Positions 36,834-45,229 of a DNA stretch of 64,000 nt are shown here, in pieces. Where the stretch lies: contig NZ_QGDD01000001.1 of the NCBI RefSeq assembly GCF_003160695.1, positions 806,001 through 870,000 of the forward strand, written 5' to 3'. The translations under genes and the position numbers were made by a program. Under the pieces are notes generated by a model. It did not search any database, was not told the DNA's origin, and saw only the letters and a list, made by a program, of their open reading frames with translations. Numbering within the stretch: the stretch's first letter is position 1; every line of letters begins with the position of its first letter. This DNA comes from Nocardioides silvaticus. GTDB taxonomy: Bacteria; Actinomycetota; Actinomycetes; Propionibacteriales; Nocardioidaceae.

Positions 36834-37664
36834 TCAGGCAGTCTCCACCGCACTGAGCACCGAGACCCGCGACGACTGCTGGAGCAACGACTCGCCGACC
36901 ACGGTGATCACCCGCGGGTCGACGGCGAGGCCGATGTGGGAGGCCCGCACCTCGACAGCGACGCCGTCGGGGTCGATGCAGGCGCGCCAGTCGACGATGC
37001 CGTCGCGGCGGGAGTAGATGTTGGTCATCGCGACGCTCTCGTGGAGCGACTGGCGCGACTCCATGAAGCTGATCTCGGCACACGAGCCGGAGACGCACTC
37101 CTGCGACATCACGCCGGGCACGCCGACGGCCGAGAGCCGGTTGAGCACGGAGACGCCGCGGGTCAGCAGCTTGTGGTGGGCGGCCGGGGCCAGCATGGGG
37201 CTGCCCATGGTGACGATGCCGGAGACCAGGTCGGGGCGGCGGACGGCGATGCCGCGGGCGATCATCCCGCCCAGGCTGTGCCCGACGACCTGCACCCGCG
37301 AGCCGCGCCGCTCGGCGATCCGCTCGAGGTGCGCCTCGACCTGGGCCGCCGCGTTGAGCGTGCAGCCGATGTTGGCGTGGATGTGCGAGCGGTAGGTGCG
37401 GAACCCACGCTCGCGGAGCCCGGCCGCCATCTGGGTCAGCGTCCAGTCGCCGGCCATGAATCCGGGCACGAGCAGCACCGGCTCGGCGGCCCGCGCCACG
37501 CTCCGGGAGGCGTACGGCGTACGCCGGCGGGTCCGTCGCGTCGCGCCCCGGTGCACGGCCAACCTGCCGGCCTCGGTGACGACGCTGCCCTCGCGCAAGA
37601 GGGCGGCAAGTGCCGGACGACCGAAGCCGTCGGGCAGGAGGTAGGACGCCAGCACGTCGCTCAT
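36834..37664 (-). CDS. Alpha/beta hydrolase, lipase-like
   Basis: Hydrolase of 276 aa related to triacylglycerol lipase/acyltransferase-like proteins. The oxyanion strand is VLLVPGFMAGDWTL (63-76), the nucleophile elbow VVGHSLGGM has Ser130, and a late DGIVDW and ASHIGLAVDP supply the Asp and His. Cysteines at 101 and in the SQECVSGSC loop could form disulfides, though no signal peptide is seen at ATG 37664. It is divergent from another alpha/beta hydrolase over 59 bp, a shared promoter region. Confidence 0.87.
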   Translation of the reverse strand: MSDVLASYLLPDGFGRPALAALLREGSVVTEAGRLAVHRGATRRTRRRTPYASRSVARAAEPVLLVPGFMAGDWTLTQMAAGLRERGFRTYRSHIHANIGCTLNAAAQVEAHLERIAERRGSRVQVVGHSLGGMIARGIAVRRPDLVSGIVTMGSPMLAPAAHHKLLTRGVSVLNRLSAVGVPGVMSQECVSGSCAEISFMESRQSLHESVAMTNIYSRRDGIVDWRACIDPDGVAVEVRASHIGLAVDPRVITVVGESLLQQSSRVSVLSAVETA

Positions 37665-37723
37665 GTACCCGATCCTAGGGATGTTGAATCGTTAACTGTC
37701 AGTCATTCGGCAAACTGGAACGC

Positions 37724-38683
37724 ATGAGTTCCCCAGCAGACCACGCCGCCGACCACACCGCCGACGCCGCCGCCGACCGCACCGCCATCCGCGTGTCGGA
37801 GGAGCTGTTCGCCCCGCTGGCCAACGGCGTCGAGATCTGCTACCAGACTTTCGGCGACCCCGACGCCGACCCGCTGCTCCTCGTCATGGGCCTCGGCGGG
37901 CCGATGAACTGGTGGGACACCGAGCTGTGCGAGCTGCTCGCGGAGCGCGGGTTCTTCGTCATCCGCTACGACAATCGCGACACCGGCCGCTCCTCGCGGA
38001 TGCGAGGTCGGGTCGACCGGCGGATGCTGGTCCGCGCGTTCCTCGGCCGGCCGGTCGCGGCGCCGTACTCCATCGCCGACATGGCCGATGACGCGTTCGG
38101 CCTGCTCGACCACCTCGGCATCGAGTCCGCCGACGTCGTCGGCGCGTCGATGGGCGGCATGATCGCGCAGACGATGGCGATCGCCCGGCCCGACCGGGTG
38201 CGATCGTTGACCAGCATCATGTCGACCACCGGCCGGCGAACCGTCGGCTGGCAGAGCCCCGCACTCCTGCCGACGCTGATCGCGCGCCGCGGCCCGGACC
38301 GCGAGGCCTACATCGCCGGCAGCCGCAAGGTCTGGGCCATCATCGGTTCCCCGGGCTTCCCCAAGGACCCCGACGACCTGGAGCGGCGCGGGCACGAGAC
38401 CTGGGACCGCGGCATCAGCCGCGAGGGCACGCTCCGCCAGATGGTCGCCGTCGTCACCCAGCCCGACCGGACGGCGCAGCTGCGGCAGCTGAAGATGCCC
38501 GCGCTCGTCATCCACGGCCTGGCCGACCGGATGGTCCACGTGTCCGGCGGTCGGTCCACGGCGATGTCGATCCCCGGCAGCGAGCTGCTCCTGATCGACG
38601 GGATGGGACACGACTTCCCGGAGCCGCTCTTCGAGACGATCGCCTCCGCAGTACGACGGACGGCGGACCGCGTTACCCCGTAG
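37724..38683 (+). CDS. Alpha/beta hydrolase
   Basis: Hydrolase of 319 aa. After an Ala/Asp/His-rich N-terminal tail, the core contains LLLVMGLGGPMNWWD (oxyanion region), RYDNRDTGRSS, nucleophile elbow VVGASMGGM (Ser142), and a C-terminal HGLADRMV and GMGHDFPE supplying acid and His. Epoxide-hydrolase/dienelactone-like or aclacinomycin-methylesterase-like families share these features; the substrate is unknown. ATG 37724. Confidence 0.88.
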   Translation: MSSPADHAADHTADAAADRTAIRVSEELFAPLANGVEICYQTFGDPDADPLLLVMGLGGPMNWWDTELCELLAERGFFVIRYDNRDTGRSSRMRGRVDRRMLVRAFLGRPVAAPYSIADMADDAFGLLDHLGIESADVVGASMGGMIAQTMAIARPDRVRSLTSIMSTTGRRTVGWQSPALLPTLIARRGPDREAYIAGSRKVWAIIGSPGFPKDPDDLERRGHETWDRGISREGTLRQMVAVVTQPDRTAQLRQLKMPALVIHGLADRMVHVSGGRSTAMSIPGSELLLIDGMGHDFPEPLFETIASAVRRTADRVTP

Positions 38684-38728
38684 TCGTCGCTCGAACCGGC
38701 CTAGACAAGAACTGAACTTCCGGGGCAG

Positions 38729-38744
38729 TGTGGCTGCCGTCACA
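38729..38744 (+). promoter_or_regulatory. Candidate Crp-type operator before the sugar ABC operon
   Basis: TGTGG-CTGCCG-TCACA differs by one base from the Crp-family consensus TGTGA-N6-TCACA and ends 18 bp before the binding-protein ATG, just upstream of its GGGAGGG ribosome binding site. Position and match suggest cAMP-dependent or other Crp/Fnr-type control, but a single near-match may be chance. Confidence 0.35.
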
Positions 38745-38762
38745 TCCAATCGGGAGGGTTCA

Positions 38763-40097
38763 ATGACGAATCACTCGGGCGACCCAGCGTCTCTCGCTCC
38801 GACGACGCGAAGGGGATCTCGACGCAGTGCGCGCCGCGGCCTGGCGACCGCCGCCGCTCTCGGTCTGACCGCGACACTGCTGGCTGCGTGCGGCGACGAC
38901 GGAAAGCCGGTCCTCAACTGGTACGTCAACCCCGACGGCGTCGCCACCTTCGAGAAGTGGGCGGAGAAGTGCAGCACCGACGACTACGAGATCGACGTGC
39001 AGCTGCTGCCGTCCAGCGCGACCGAGCAGCGGACCCAGCTGGCCCGACGGCTCGCTGCTGAGGACTCCTCGACCGACATCATGAACCTCGACCCGGTGTT
39101 CGTCGCCGAGTTCGCGAACGCCGGTTGGCTGCAGGAGATCCCCGAGGACCACTGGGGCGAGATCGAGGGTGACGTCCTCGAAGGACCCGCCGAGACCGTC
39201 ACCTGGGACGACAAGGTCTACGCCCTCCCGCTGTGGGCGAACACCCAGGTGCTCTGGTACCGCAAGACGCTCGCCGAGCAGGCCGGCCTCGACATGAGCC
39301 AACCGGTCACCTGGCAGCAGGTCATCGACGCCGCGGCCGACAACGGCGGCACGGTGGGCGTGCAGGGCAACAAGTACGAGGCCTACGTCGTGTGGATCAA
39401 CGCGCTCGTCCAGGGCGCGGGCGGCGAGATCGTGGCCGACACCGAGAAGGGACGCGACGCCTCGGTCGAGATCGACTCCGACGCCGGCCGCGCCGCTGCC
39501 GAGGTGATCCAGCGGCTCGCCGAGTCCGAGGCCGCCCAGCCCGATCTGAGCGTCTCCAACGAAGGCACCAGCCTCGGCCTGATGTATCCCGAGGAGGGGC
39601 CGGGCGAGTTCATGGTCAACTGGACCTTCGCCTACAAGAACTACGCCGACACGGTCTCCCCGGAGCAGCTCGAGGACCTCGGCTGGGCCCGCTACCCACA
39701 GACGGTCGAGGGCGAGGAGTCGAAGCCACCCGTCGGCGGCATCGACATCGGCGTCGGCGCCTACTCGGAGAACCCCGACGAGGCGATGGCAGCGGCGCAG
39801 TGCATCACCCAGAAGGACGCGCAGGTGGAGCTCGCGCTGACCGACGGCCTGATGCCCTCCACCGAGTCGGCCTACGAGGAGGTCATCTCCGACGGCTCCT
39901 ACCCGGAGGACCTGGTCGAGCTCTGGCGGACCAGCGTCGACGAGGGCGGGCCCCGCCCGGAGAGCGCGTTCTACGCCCTGATCTCCGGCGCGATCCAGGA
40001 ACGATGGCACTCGCCGACGTCGGTCGACCCCGACTCGACTCCCGACAACTCCGCGGAGTACCTCGAGGCGGTCCTGAAGGGAGAGGCGCTGCTATGA
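38763..40097 (+). CDS. Sugar ABC transporter substrate-binding lipoprotein (LpqY/MalE-like)
   Basis: Lipoprotein of 444 aa with a lipobox LLAAC (Cys43) after an Arg-rich n-region. The fold is a family 1 extracellular solute-binding protein: LNWYVNPDG, ARRLAAEDSSTDIMNLDPVFVAEFANAGWLQ, YALPLWANTQVLWYRK and AAAQCITQK. Resemblance to LpqY suggests trehalose or another alpha-glucoside. ATG 38763 has GGGAGGG 5 bp upstream. It overlaps the first permease gene by 4 bp, heading a four-gene importer operon. Confidence 0.92.
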   Translation: MTNHSGDPASLAPTTRRGSRRSARRGLATAAALGLTATLLAACGDDGKPVLNWYVNPDGVATFEKWAEKCSTDDYEIDVQLLPSSATEQRTQLARRLAAEDSSTDIMNLDPVFVAEFANAGWLQEIPEDHWGEIEGDVLEGPAETVTWDDKVYALPLWANTQVLWYRKTLAEQAGLDMSQPVTWQQVIDAAADNGGTVGVQGNKYEAYVVWINALVQGAGGEIVADTEKGRDASVEIDSDAGRAAAEVIQRLAESEAAQPDLSVSNEGTSLGLMYPEEGPGEFMVNWTFAYKNYADTVSPEQLEDLGWARYPQTVEGEESKPPVGGIDIGVGAYSENPDEAMAAAQCITQKDAQVELALTDGLMPSTESAYEEVISDGSYPEDLVELWRTSVDEGGPRPESAFYALISGAIQERWHSPTSVDPDSTPDNSAEYLEAVLKGEALL

Positions 40098-41050
40098 CGT
40101 CGACCAACGTGCCCGCGGCGGCCATGCCCGAGCAGAAGTCGGACAAGCCGACCAAGAAGGTCGACAGCGACCGGACCCGTGCGGAGAACCGGCTCGGGCA
40201 GAAGCTGGTCGCGCCGGCCATCGTGCTGATGCTGATCGTCACCGCGTTCCCGATGGTGCGCGCGATCTGGCTCTCGACCTTCGACTACGCGCTCACCGCA
40301 CCCGACGACCGGAACTTCATCGGGATCCAGAACTACCTGACCGCGCTGACCGACCCGCTGTTCTGGAAGTCGACCGGCATCACCGTGCTCTACATGGTGG
40401 TGACCGTCGCCATCGAGCTCGTCATCGGGTTCATCTTCGCGCTGGTGATGCACCGGGTGATCTTCGGACGCGGGATCGTCCGGACCTCGATCCTCATCCC
40501 CTACGGCATCATCACCGTCGTCTCGGGCTTCACCTGGCAGTTCGCGTTCTCCTACACCAACGGGTTCGTCAACGGCTGGCTGCCGTTCATCGGCGACGAC
40601 TTCAACTGGTTCGGCGAGACCACGCCGGCGGTCATCGCGATCTGCATCTCGGAGATCTGGAAAACCACGCCGTTCATGTCCCTGCTCCTCCTCGCCGGCC
40701 TGGCCCAGGTGAGCGAGGACATGATCGAGGCGGCCAAGGTCGACGGCGCGAGCTGGTGGCAGCGGTTGTGGAAGGTCATCATCCCGAACATGCGGGCCGC
40801 GATCATGGTCGCGATCCTGTTCCGGGCCCTCGACGCCTACCGCATCTTCGACAACATCTTCGTGATGACCAACGGCGCGGTGGACACGCAGTCCATCAGC
40901 TTCCTGACTTACCGACAGACGATCGAGCAGTTCCAGCTCGGCATGGGATCGGCACTCTCGGTGCTGCTCTTCCTCTCCGTGCTGCTGATCGCCTGGCTCA
41001 TCATCAAGCTGTTCCGAGTCGACCTGGCGCAAGCCCGGCAGGAGGGATGA
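40094..41050 (+). CDS. Sugar ABC transporter permease (SugA/MalF-type)
   Basis: Membrane subunit of 318 aa. A Lys-rich cytoplasmic N-terminus (1-36) precedes six membrane segments. The EAA loop that docks the ATPase is EAAKVDGASWWQRLWKVIIPNMRA. Closely matches the first permease of CUT1 (oligosaccharide) importers such as trehalose LpqY-SugABC. ATG 40094 overlaps the binding-protein stop by 4 bp. Confidence 0.93.
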   Translation: MTSTNVPAAAMPEQKSDKPTKKVDSDRTRAENRLGQKLVAPAIVLMLIVTAFPMVRAIWLSTFDYALTAPDDRNFIGIQNYLTALTDPLFWKSTGITVLYMVVTVAIELVIGFIFALVMHRVIFGRGIVRTSILIPYGIITVVSGFTWQFAFSYTNGFVNGWLPFIGDDFNWFGETTPAVIAICISEIWKTTPFMSLLLLAGLAQVSEDMIEAAKVDGASWWQRLWKVIIPNMRAAIMVAILFRALDAYRIFDNIFVMTNGAVDTQSISFLTYRQTIEQFQLGMGSALSVLLFLSVLLIAWLIIKLFRVDLAQARQEG

Positions 41051-41054
41051 AGCG

Positions 41055-41885
41055 ATGAAGAAGTTCGGCATCGCTGTCGGCGTCCTGGTGATCCTGGTCT
41101 GGTGCCTCCTCCCGGTGGCGTGGATCATCTCGATGTCCTTCAAGGACGAGCTCTCGATCACCAACGGCAACCCCGGGTTCCTGCCGAGCGACGGCACCTT
41201 CGCCGGGTGGGAGAACTACCGTGCCGTCTGGGACAACGACCAGTTCCGGCGCGCGATCTTCAACTCGATCGGCATCAGCCTGATCGCGACGGTGCTCTCG
41301 GTGATCGTCGCGACGCTGGCGGCGTACGCGATCGCGCGGCTCGAGTTCACCGGCAAGAAGCTGGTGCTGACGATGGCGCTCGCGATCGCGATGTTCCCGG
41401 TGGTGTCCCTCGTCGGCCCGCTGTTCGACATGTGGCGGGCGTTCGGGATCTACGACACCTGGCCCGGTCTGATCATCCCCTACATGTCGTTCACGCTGCC
41501 GCTGGCGATCTGGACGTTGTCGGCGTTCTTCCGGGAGATCCCCTGGGAGATGGAGCAGGCCGCCCAGGTCGACGGCGCCACCTCCTGGCAGGCGTTCCGC
41601 AAGGTCATCGTCCCGCTCGCCGCGCCGGGTGTCTTCACCGCCGCGATCCTGACGTTCTTCTTCGCGTGGAACGACTTCGTCTTCGGCATCTCGCTGACCT
41701 CGACAGAGGCCGCACGGCCGATCCCCGCCTCGCTCGCGTTCTTCGTGGGCTCCGACCCGTTCAACCGCCCGGCGTCCCTGCTGGCCGCCGCGGCCGTCAT
41801 CGCGACGATCCCGATCATCGTCGTCGTCCTGATCTTCCAGCGCAAGATCGTCGCCGGCCTGACCTCCGGCGCAGTGAAGGGATAA
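41055..41885 (+). CDS. Sugar ABC transporter permease (SugB/MalG-type)
   Basis: Membrane subunit of 276 aa with six spans, starting MKKFGIAVGVLVILVWCLLPVAWI. The EAA loop is EQAAQVDGATSWQAFRKVIVPLAAPG; FFFAWNDFVFGISLT follows, as in MalG-type proteins. ATG 41055 has GGAGGG 8 bp upstream and lies 4 bp after the first permease gene. Confidence 0.93.
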   Translation: MKKFGIAVGVLVILVWCLLPVAWIISMSFKDELSITNGNPGFLPSDGTFAGWENYRAVWDNDQFRRAIFNSIGISLIATVLSVIVATLAAYAIARLEFTGKKLVLTMALAIAMFPVVSLVGPLFDMWRAFGIYDTWPGLIIPYMSFTLPLAIWTLSAFFREIPWEMEQAAQVDGATSWQAFRKVIVPLAAPGVFTAAILTFFFAWNDFVFGISLTSTEAARPIPASLAFFVGSDPFNRPASLLAAAAVIATIPIIVVVLIFQRKIVAGLTSGAVKG

Positions 41886-41889
41886 CACC

Positions 41890-43086
41890 ATGGCTGCCAT
41901 CACCATCAAGAACCTCGTCAAGAAGTACGGCGACGGCTTCCCGGCGGTCAACGACGTGTCGATCGACATCGCCGACGGCGAGTTCGTGATCCTCGTCGGC
42001 CCGTCGGGATGCGGGAAGTCGACCCTGCTGCGGATGATCGTGGGCCTGGAGGACATCACCTCCGGCGACCTGCTCATCGGCGAGAAGCGGGTCAACGACC
42101 TGGCGCCGCGCGAGCGCAACCTGGCGATGGTGTTCCAGAACTACGCGCTCTACCCGCACCTGACCGTCTACGAAAACATCGCGTTCCCGCTGCGGCTGGC
42201 CAAGATGGACAACTCCGAGGTCGACCGGCTGGTCCGCGACGCCTCCTCGACGCTCGAGCTCGACGAGCACCTCGAGCGCAAGCCCGGCAACCTCTCCGGT
42301 GGTCAGCGGCAGCGGGTGGCCATGGGCCGCGCGATCGTCCGCCAGGCCGACGCGTTCCTCTTCGACGAGCCGCTGTCGAACCTCGACGCCAAGCTGCGCG
42401 GCCAGATGCGCACCGAGATCGCCCGCCTCCAGAAGCGGCTCGGCATCACCACCGTCTACGTCACCCACGACCAGACCGAGGCGATGACGCTCGGCGACCG
42501 GGTCGCCGTGCTCAAGCGCGGCATCCTCCAGCAGCTGGCGACGCCACGGGAGCTCTACGAGAACCCCGGCAACCTCTTCGTGGCCGGCTTCATCGGCTCC
42601 CCGCCGATGAACTTCCTGCCGGCCGAGGTGAGCGGCAACCAGGTCAAGCTGCCGTTCGGCACCGTCGAGCTGCCGGCCGACAAGGCCGAGCGCGCGGCCG
42701 GCAAGGGGCTGCTCATCGCCGGCATCCGGCCCGAGCACTTCGAGGACGCCTCGATCGCCAACGAGGGCGGCTCGCAGTCGACGTTCCGGGCGAAGGTCGA
42801 CGTGGTCGAGTGGCTGGGCAACGAGACCTACGCCTACATCCCGTTCGAGGCTCCGCCCGAGGTCGCCGCGCAGCTGCAGCAGCTCGAGAAGGACCTCGAC
42901 GGCGAGGCGATGCGCACCCAGCTGGTCATCAACCTCGACGGCGCCAGCCGGATCAGGGAGGGCGACGAGGCCGAGATCTGGGTGGACGCCCGCAAGATCC
43001 ACCTCTTCGACCCCTCGACGGGGGAGAACCTCACCGTCGACCGCGACAACGCGGGCCGGATCGCCGAGGCGGAGGCGACGGTTTAG
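41890..43086 (+). CDS. Sugar ABC transporter ATP-binding protein (UgpC/SugC/MsmX-type)
   Basis: ATPase of 398 aa. Walker A GPSGCGKST (37-45), MVFQNYALYPHLTVYENIAFPL, signature LSGGQRQRVAMGRAI, Walker B FLFDEPLSNLDAKLR and VTHDQTEAMTLGDR, then a C-terminal MalK-like OB/TOBE regulatory domain (about 245-398) with GIRPEHF. UgpC-type ATPases commonly serve several CUT1 importers. ATG 41890 closes the operon; the stop overlaps the convergent N-acetyltransferase gene by 4 bp. Confidence 0.94.
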   Translation: MAAITIKNLVKKYGDGFPAVNDVSIDIADGEFVILVGPSGCGKSTLLRMIVGLEDITSGDLLIGEKRVNDLAPRERNLAMVFQNYALYPHLTVYENIAFPLRLAKMDNSEVDRLVRDASSTLELDEHLERKPGNLSGGQRQRVAMGRAIVRQADAFLFDEPLSNLDAKLRGQMRTEIARLQKRLGITTVYVTHDQTEAMTLGDRVAVLKRGILQQLATPRELYENPGNLFVAGFIGSPPMNFLPAEVSGNQVKLPFGTVELPADKAERAAGKGLLIAGIRPEHFEDASIANEGGSQSTFRAKVDVVEWLGNETYAYIPFEAPPEVAAQLQQLEKDLDGEAMRTQLVINLDGASRIREGDEAEIWVDARKIHLFDPSTGENLTVDRDNAGRIAEAEATV

Positions 43087-43898
43087 GAGAAGCGGGCGAG
43101 CAGCCGCTCGGCCTCGTCCTCGGTGAGGCCGGCGTCGAGCGTCTGCAGCCACGTCGCGAGCTCGCCGGCCTCGAGCTCGCGGTGCTCGGTCGGCTTGCCC
43201 GGACGGCGCGTGGTCACCGTGGTGGCGGTGACCGAGACGTGCTGGCCCGGCGTGTGCTTGGTGACCATCAGGCCGTGCCGGAAGTGCGAGGTCGGGAACG
43301 TGCTCGTGAAGTGGTGGCCCATCACGACGTCGACCGGGAGCACGGGCAGCTCGTCGACGGTGTGGGCGTGCTCCCACCCCTGCTCGCGCAGCCGGAGGAC
43401 GCCCCAGCCGCCGTCGGGTGTGCGGACCACCCGGTAGGGCCAGCCGCGCTGGTCGCTCTCGACGCCGTCGCCGATCGGCACCGGCCGCACCAGGCTCATC
43501 CCGAACCCGGGGTCGCAGAGCAGCCGCTCGCCGTCGAGCACCACCTCCACGGTCATGTGGGTGCGTCCCTGCACCTGGCCGGTCGCCGGGTCGCCGACCC
43601 GGCCGAGGTGGCGTCGTACGTCGTAGCCGAGGCGCTCGAGCGCGGCGGCGAAGATCGTGGCGTGCTCGAAGCAGTAGCCGCCCCTCCCCCGCTCGACGAA
43701 CTTCTCGTTGAGCGCCTCGAGGCCGACGCCGGGGTGCTGGTCGAGCAGCACGTCGATGTTGTCGAAGGTGAAAGCCCGGACGTGCGCCTCGTGCAGCTCG
43801 TCGAGGACCTCGCGGGTCGGCGACTGCCGAGCCACCCCGAGCCGTCCGAGATAGCCGTCGAGGTCGAGCCGGTCGATCTGCCAGGTGTCCTCGGTCAC
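43083..43898 (-). CDS. nat: Arylamine N-acetyltransferase
   Basis: Acetyl-CoA:arylamine transferase of 271 aa, active on aromatic amines and hydrazines. The Cys-His-Asp triad is Cys76 (RGRGGYCFE), His114 (GRTHMTVEV) and Asp129 (CDPGFG). The N-terminal YLGRLG and FTFDNIDVLL are family features. GTG 43898. Convergent with the sugar importer operon and divergent from the VOC gene over 23 bp. Confidence 0.95.
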   Translation of the reverse strand: MTEDTWQIDRLDLDGYLGRLGVARQSPTREVLDELHEAHVRAFTFDNIDVLLDQHPGVGLEALNEKFVERGRGGYCFEHATIFAAALERLGYDVRRHLGRVGDPATGQVQGRTHMTVEVVLDGERLLCDPGFGMSLVRPVPIGDGVESDQRGWPYRVVRTPDGGWGVLRLREQGWEHAHTVDELPVLPVDVVMGHHFTSTFPTSHFRHGLMVTKHTPGQHVSVTATTVTTRRPGKPTEHRELEAGELATWLQTLDAGLTEDEAERLLARFS

Positions 43899-43921
43899 AC
43901 GGCGATCGTAGGCTGCCGGAC

Positions 43922-44326
43922 ATGACCGCTCCGACAGTTCGCCAGCTCCGCCTCGTCGTCCACGCCACCGACTACGAACAGGCGCTCGCCTTCTTCCGTG
44001 ACGCGCTCGGCATGCCGACCGCCGAGGCGTACTCGGGACCCGGTGGCGCCGAGGTGACCATCCTCGATGCCGGCCGCGCGACGCTCGAGCTCTGCAACGA
44101 CGCCCAGATCGACTTCATCGACGAGGTCGAGGTGGGCCAACGGGTCGCACCGCACTTCCGGGTCGCGCTCGAGGTCGACGACTGCGAGGCCGCGACGGTC
44201 GCGGCGGAGGAGGGCGGAGCGATCCGCGTCGCGCCGCCGACCCGGACGCCCTGGGAGTCGATCAACGCCCGCTTCGACGCTCCGGCCGACGTGCACCTCA
44301 CCCTGTTCGAGGAGCCGTCCGCCTGA
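43922..44326 (+). CDS. VOC (glyoxalase/bleomycin-resistance fold) family protein
   Basis: Small metal-binding-fold protein of 134 aa with two beta-alpha-beta-beta-beta modules: LRLVVHATDYEQALAFFRDALGMP and HFRVALEVDDCEAATVAAEEGGAIRVAPP, ending DVHLTLFEE. Potential metal ligands are His14, Glu55/56 region and Glu near the C-terminus. Function may be glyoxalase-like, dioxygenase-like or drug-binding; not assignable. Its last 29 bp overlap the end of the convergent DUF1905 gene. Confidence 0.88.
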   Translation: MTAPTVRQLRLVVHATDYEQALAFFRDALGMPTAEAYSGPGGAEVTILDAGRATLELCNDAQIDFIDEVEVGQRVAPHFRVALEVDDCEAATVAAEEGGAIRVAPPTRTPWESINARFDAPADVHLTLFEEPSA

Positions 44327-44600
44327 GGTCCATCCCGACCTCGAGGGTCATGCCGAGCTCGATGCCCTCGGCCCGTCGTACGGCGTCCTTGAGCGGGAGC
44401 AGGTAACGCCCGTCCTTGGGGAACAGTGCGGTCGTGAAGTCGGTGTGCCCGACGCGGGCCGCGACCGGCACCTGGCCCCAGTACTCCAGGCCCTTGGCCG
44501 ACTCCTTGACGTCCTGGCTCTCCTCGACCGGGATGACCGCGTAGTAGTACGGCGCCGGCCCGCGCCACTCGATCACGGTCGCCGAGAACTCGAACTCCAC
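44298..44600 (-). CDS. DUF1905 domain protein
   Basis: Small beta-barrel-type protein of 100 aa: FEFSATVIEWRGPAPYYYAVIPVEES, YWGQVPVAARVGHTDFTTALFPKDGRYLLPLKDAVRR and GIELGMTLEVGMDL match DUF1905. GTG 44600 gives the normal length; an upstream ATG at 44660 would add an atypical 20 residues. The 3' end overlaps the convergent VOC gene by 29 bp. The start side faces the ArsR operator region, so it might share that regulation. Confidence 0.83.
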   Translation of the reverse strand: MEFEFSATVIEWRGPAPYYYAVIPVEESQDVKESAKGLEYWGQVPVAARVGHTDFTTALFPKDGRYLLPLKDAVRRAEGIELGMTLEVGMDLRRTAPRTG

Positions 44601-44655
44601 GAAGGTGAGCGTAGAGCCGGCCGGCGACACCGACCGGCTCGACCGGAGATGAATG

Positions 44656-44672
44656 CGCAACCATCGGTTGCG
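44656..44672. promoter_or_regulatory. Operator 1 of the SRPBCC-ArsR operon
   Basis: CGCAACC-ATC-GGTTGCG, a perfect 7-3-7 inverted repeat. It overlaps the -35 hexamer of the predicted promoter. Operator 2 has the same GCAACC-N3-GGTTGC core 43 bp downstream (centre to centre). Confidence 0.8.
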
Positions 44673-44696
44673 TAATCGGTCTCGATGTTCTACCTT
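44668..44696 (+). promoter_or_regulatory. Predicted promoter of the SRPBCC-SRPBCC-ArsR operon
   Basis: TTGCGT (44668-44673), 17-bp spacer, TACCTT (44691-44696): reasonable -35 and -10 hexamers for the housekeeping sigma factor. The promoter is bracketed by two identical-core palindromes, so a dimeric repressor at either would exclude RNA polymerase. Confidence 0.6.
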
Positions 44697-44698
44697 TA

Positions 44699-44715
44699 TG
44701 CAACCAAAGGTTGCA
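44699..44715. promoter_or_regulatory. Operator 2 of the SRPBCC-ArsR operon
   Basis: TGCAACC-AAA-GGTTGCA, a perfect 7-3-7 inverted repeat between the predicted -10 box and the ATG at 44732. Confidence 0.8.
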
Positions 44716-44731
44716 CGAGAGGAACGAGGAC

Positions 44732-45196
44732 ATGATCGACATCTGGCACCGGGTCGGCGCGGTCGCGCCGATCGACGAGGTCTACCGGGCGATCGCGACG
44801 CCGGAGGGCGTCGCGGCGTGGTGGACCGAGGAGACCAGCGGCCCGGACACCGTCGGCAGCGAGGTCGAGGTGACCTTCCGCCGGGACTCCGGCGAGCTCG
44901 TCGGCTCGATCCGGTTCGAGGTCGAGGAGCTCGAGCCGGGCAAGCGGGTGGTGTGGCGGTTCACCGGTGAGGAGCCGGCGGAGTGGCGCGGCACCCGGGC
45001 GCAGTTCGAGCTGACCGAGGCCGACGGCGGCTACACCATCGTCAACTTCGGGCACGTCGGCTGGACCGAGGAGGTGGAGTTCCTCCACCACTGCAGCACC
45101 AAGTGGGCCAGCTACCTGCTGAGCCTCAAGCAGCTGGTCGAGACCGGCACCGGCGCGCCCTCGCCGCGCGATGTGACGATCAGCGACTGGCACTGA
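44732..45196 (+). CDS. SRPBCC (AHSA1/START-like) domain protein 1
   Basis: Protein of 154 aa with the Aha1-C/START-like fold: IDIWHRVGAVAPIDEVYRAIATPEGVAAWWTEE, then LEPGKRVVWRFTGE and a C-terminal helix HCSTKWASYLLSLKQLVETG. Such proteins bind hydrophobic ligands in a central cavity and are very often encoded beside an ArsR-family repressor, as here. ATG 44732 is preceded by GAGGA. It is the first gene of the operon behind the operator/promoter region. Confidence 0.88.
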   Translation: MIDIWHRVGAVAPIDEVYRAIATPEGVAAWWTEETSGPDTVGSEVEVTFRRDSGELVGSIRFEVEELEPGKRVVWRFTGEEPAEWRGTRAQFELTEADGGYTIVNFGHVGWTEEVEFLHHCSTKWASYLLSLKQLVETGTGAPSPRDVTISDWH

Positions 45197-45229
45197 CCGA
45201 TGTGCGCACCGGATGGGAGACTGACCGCC

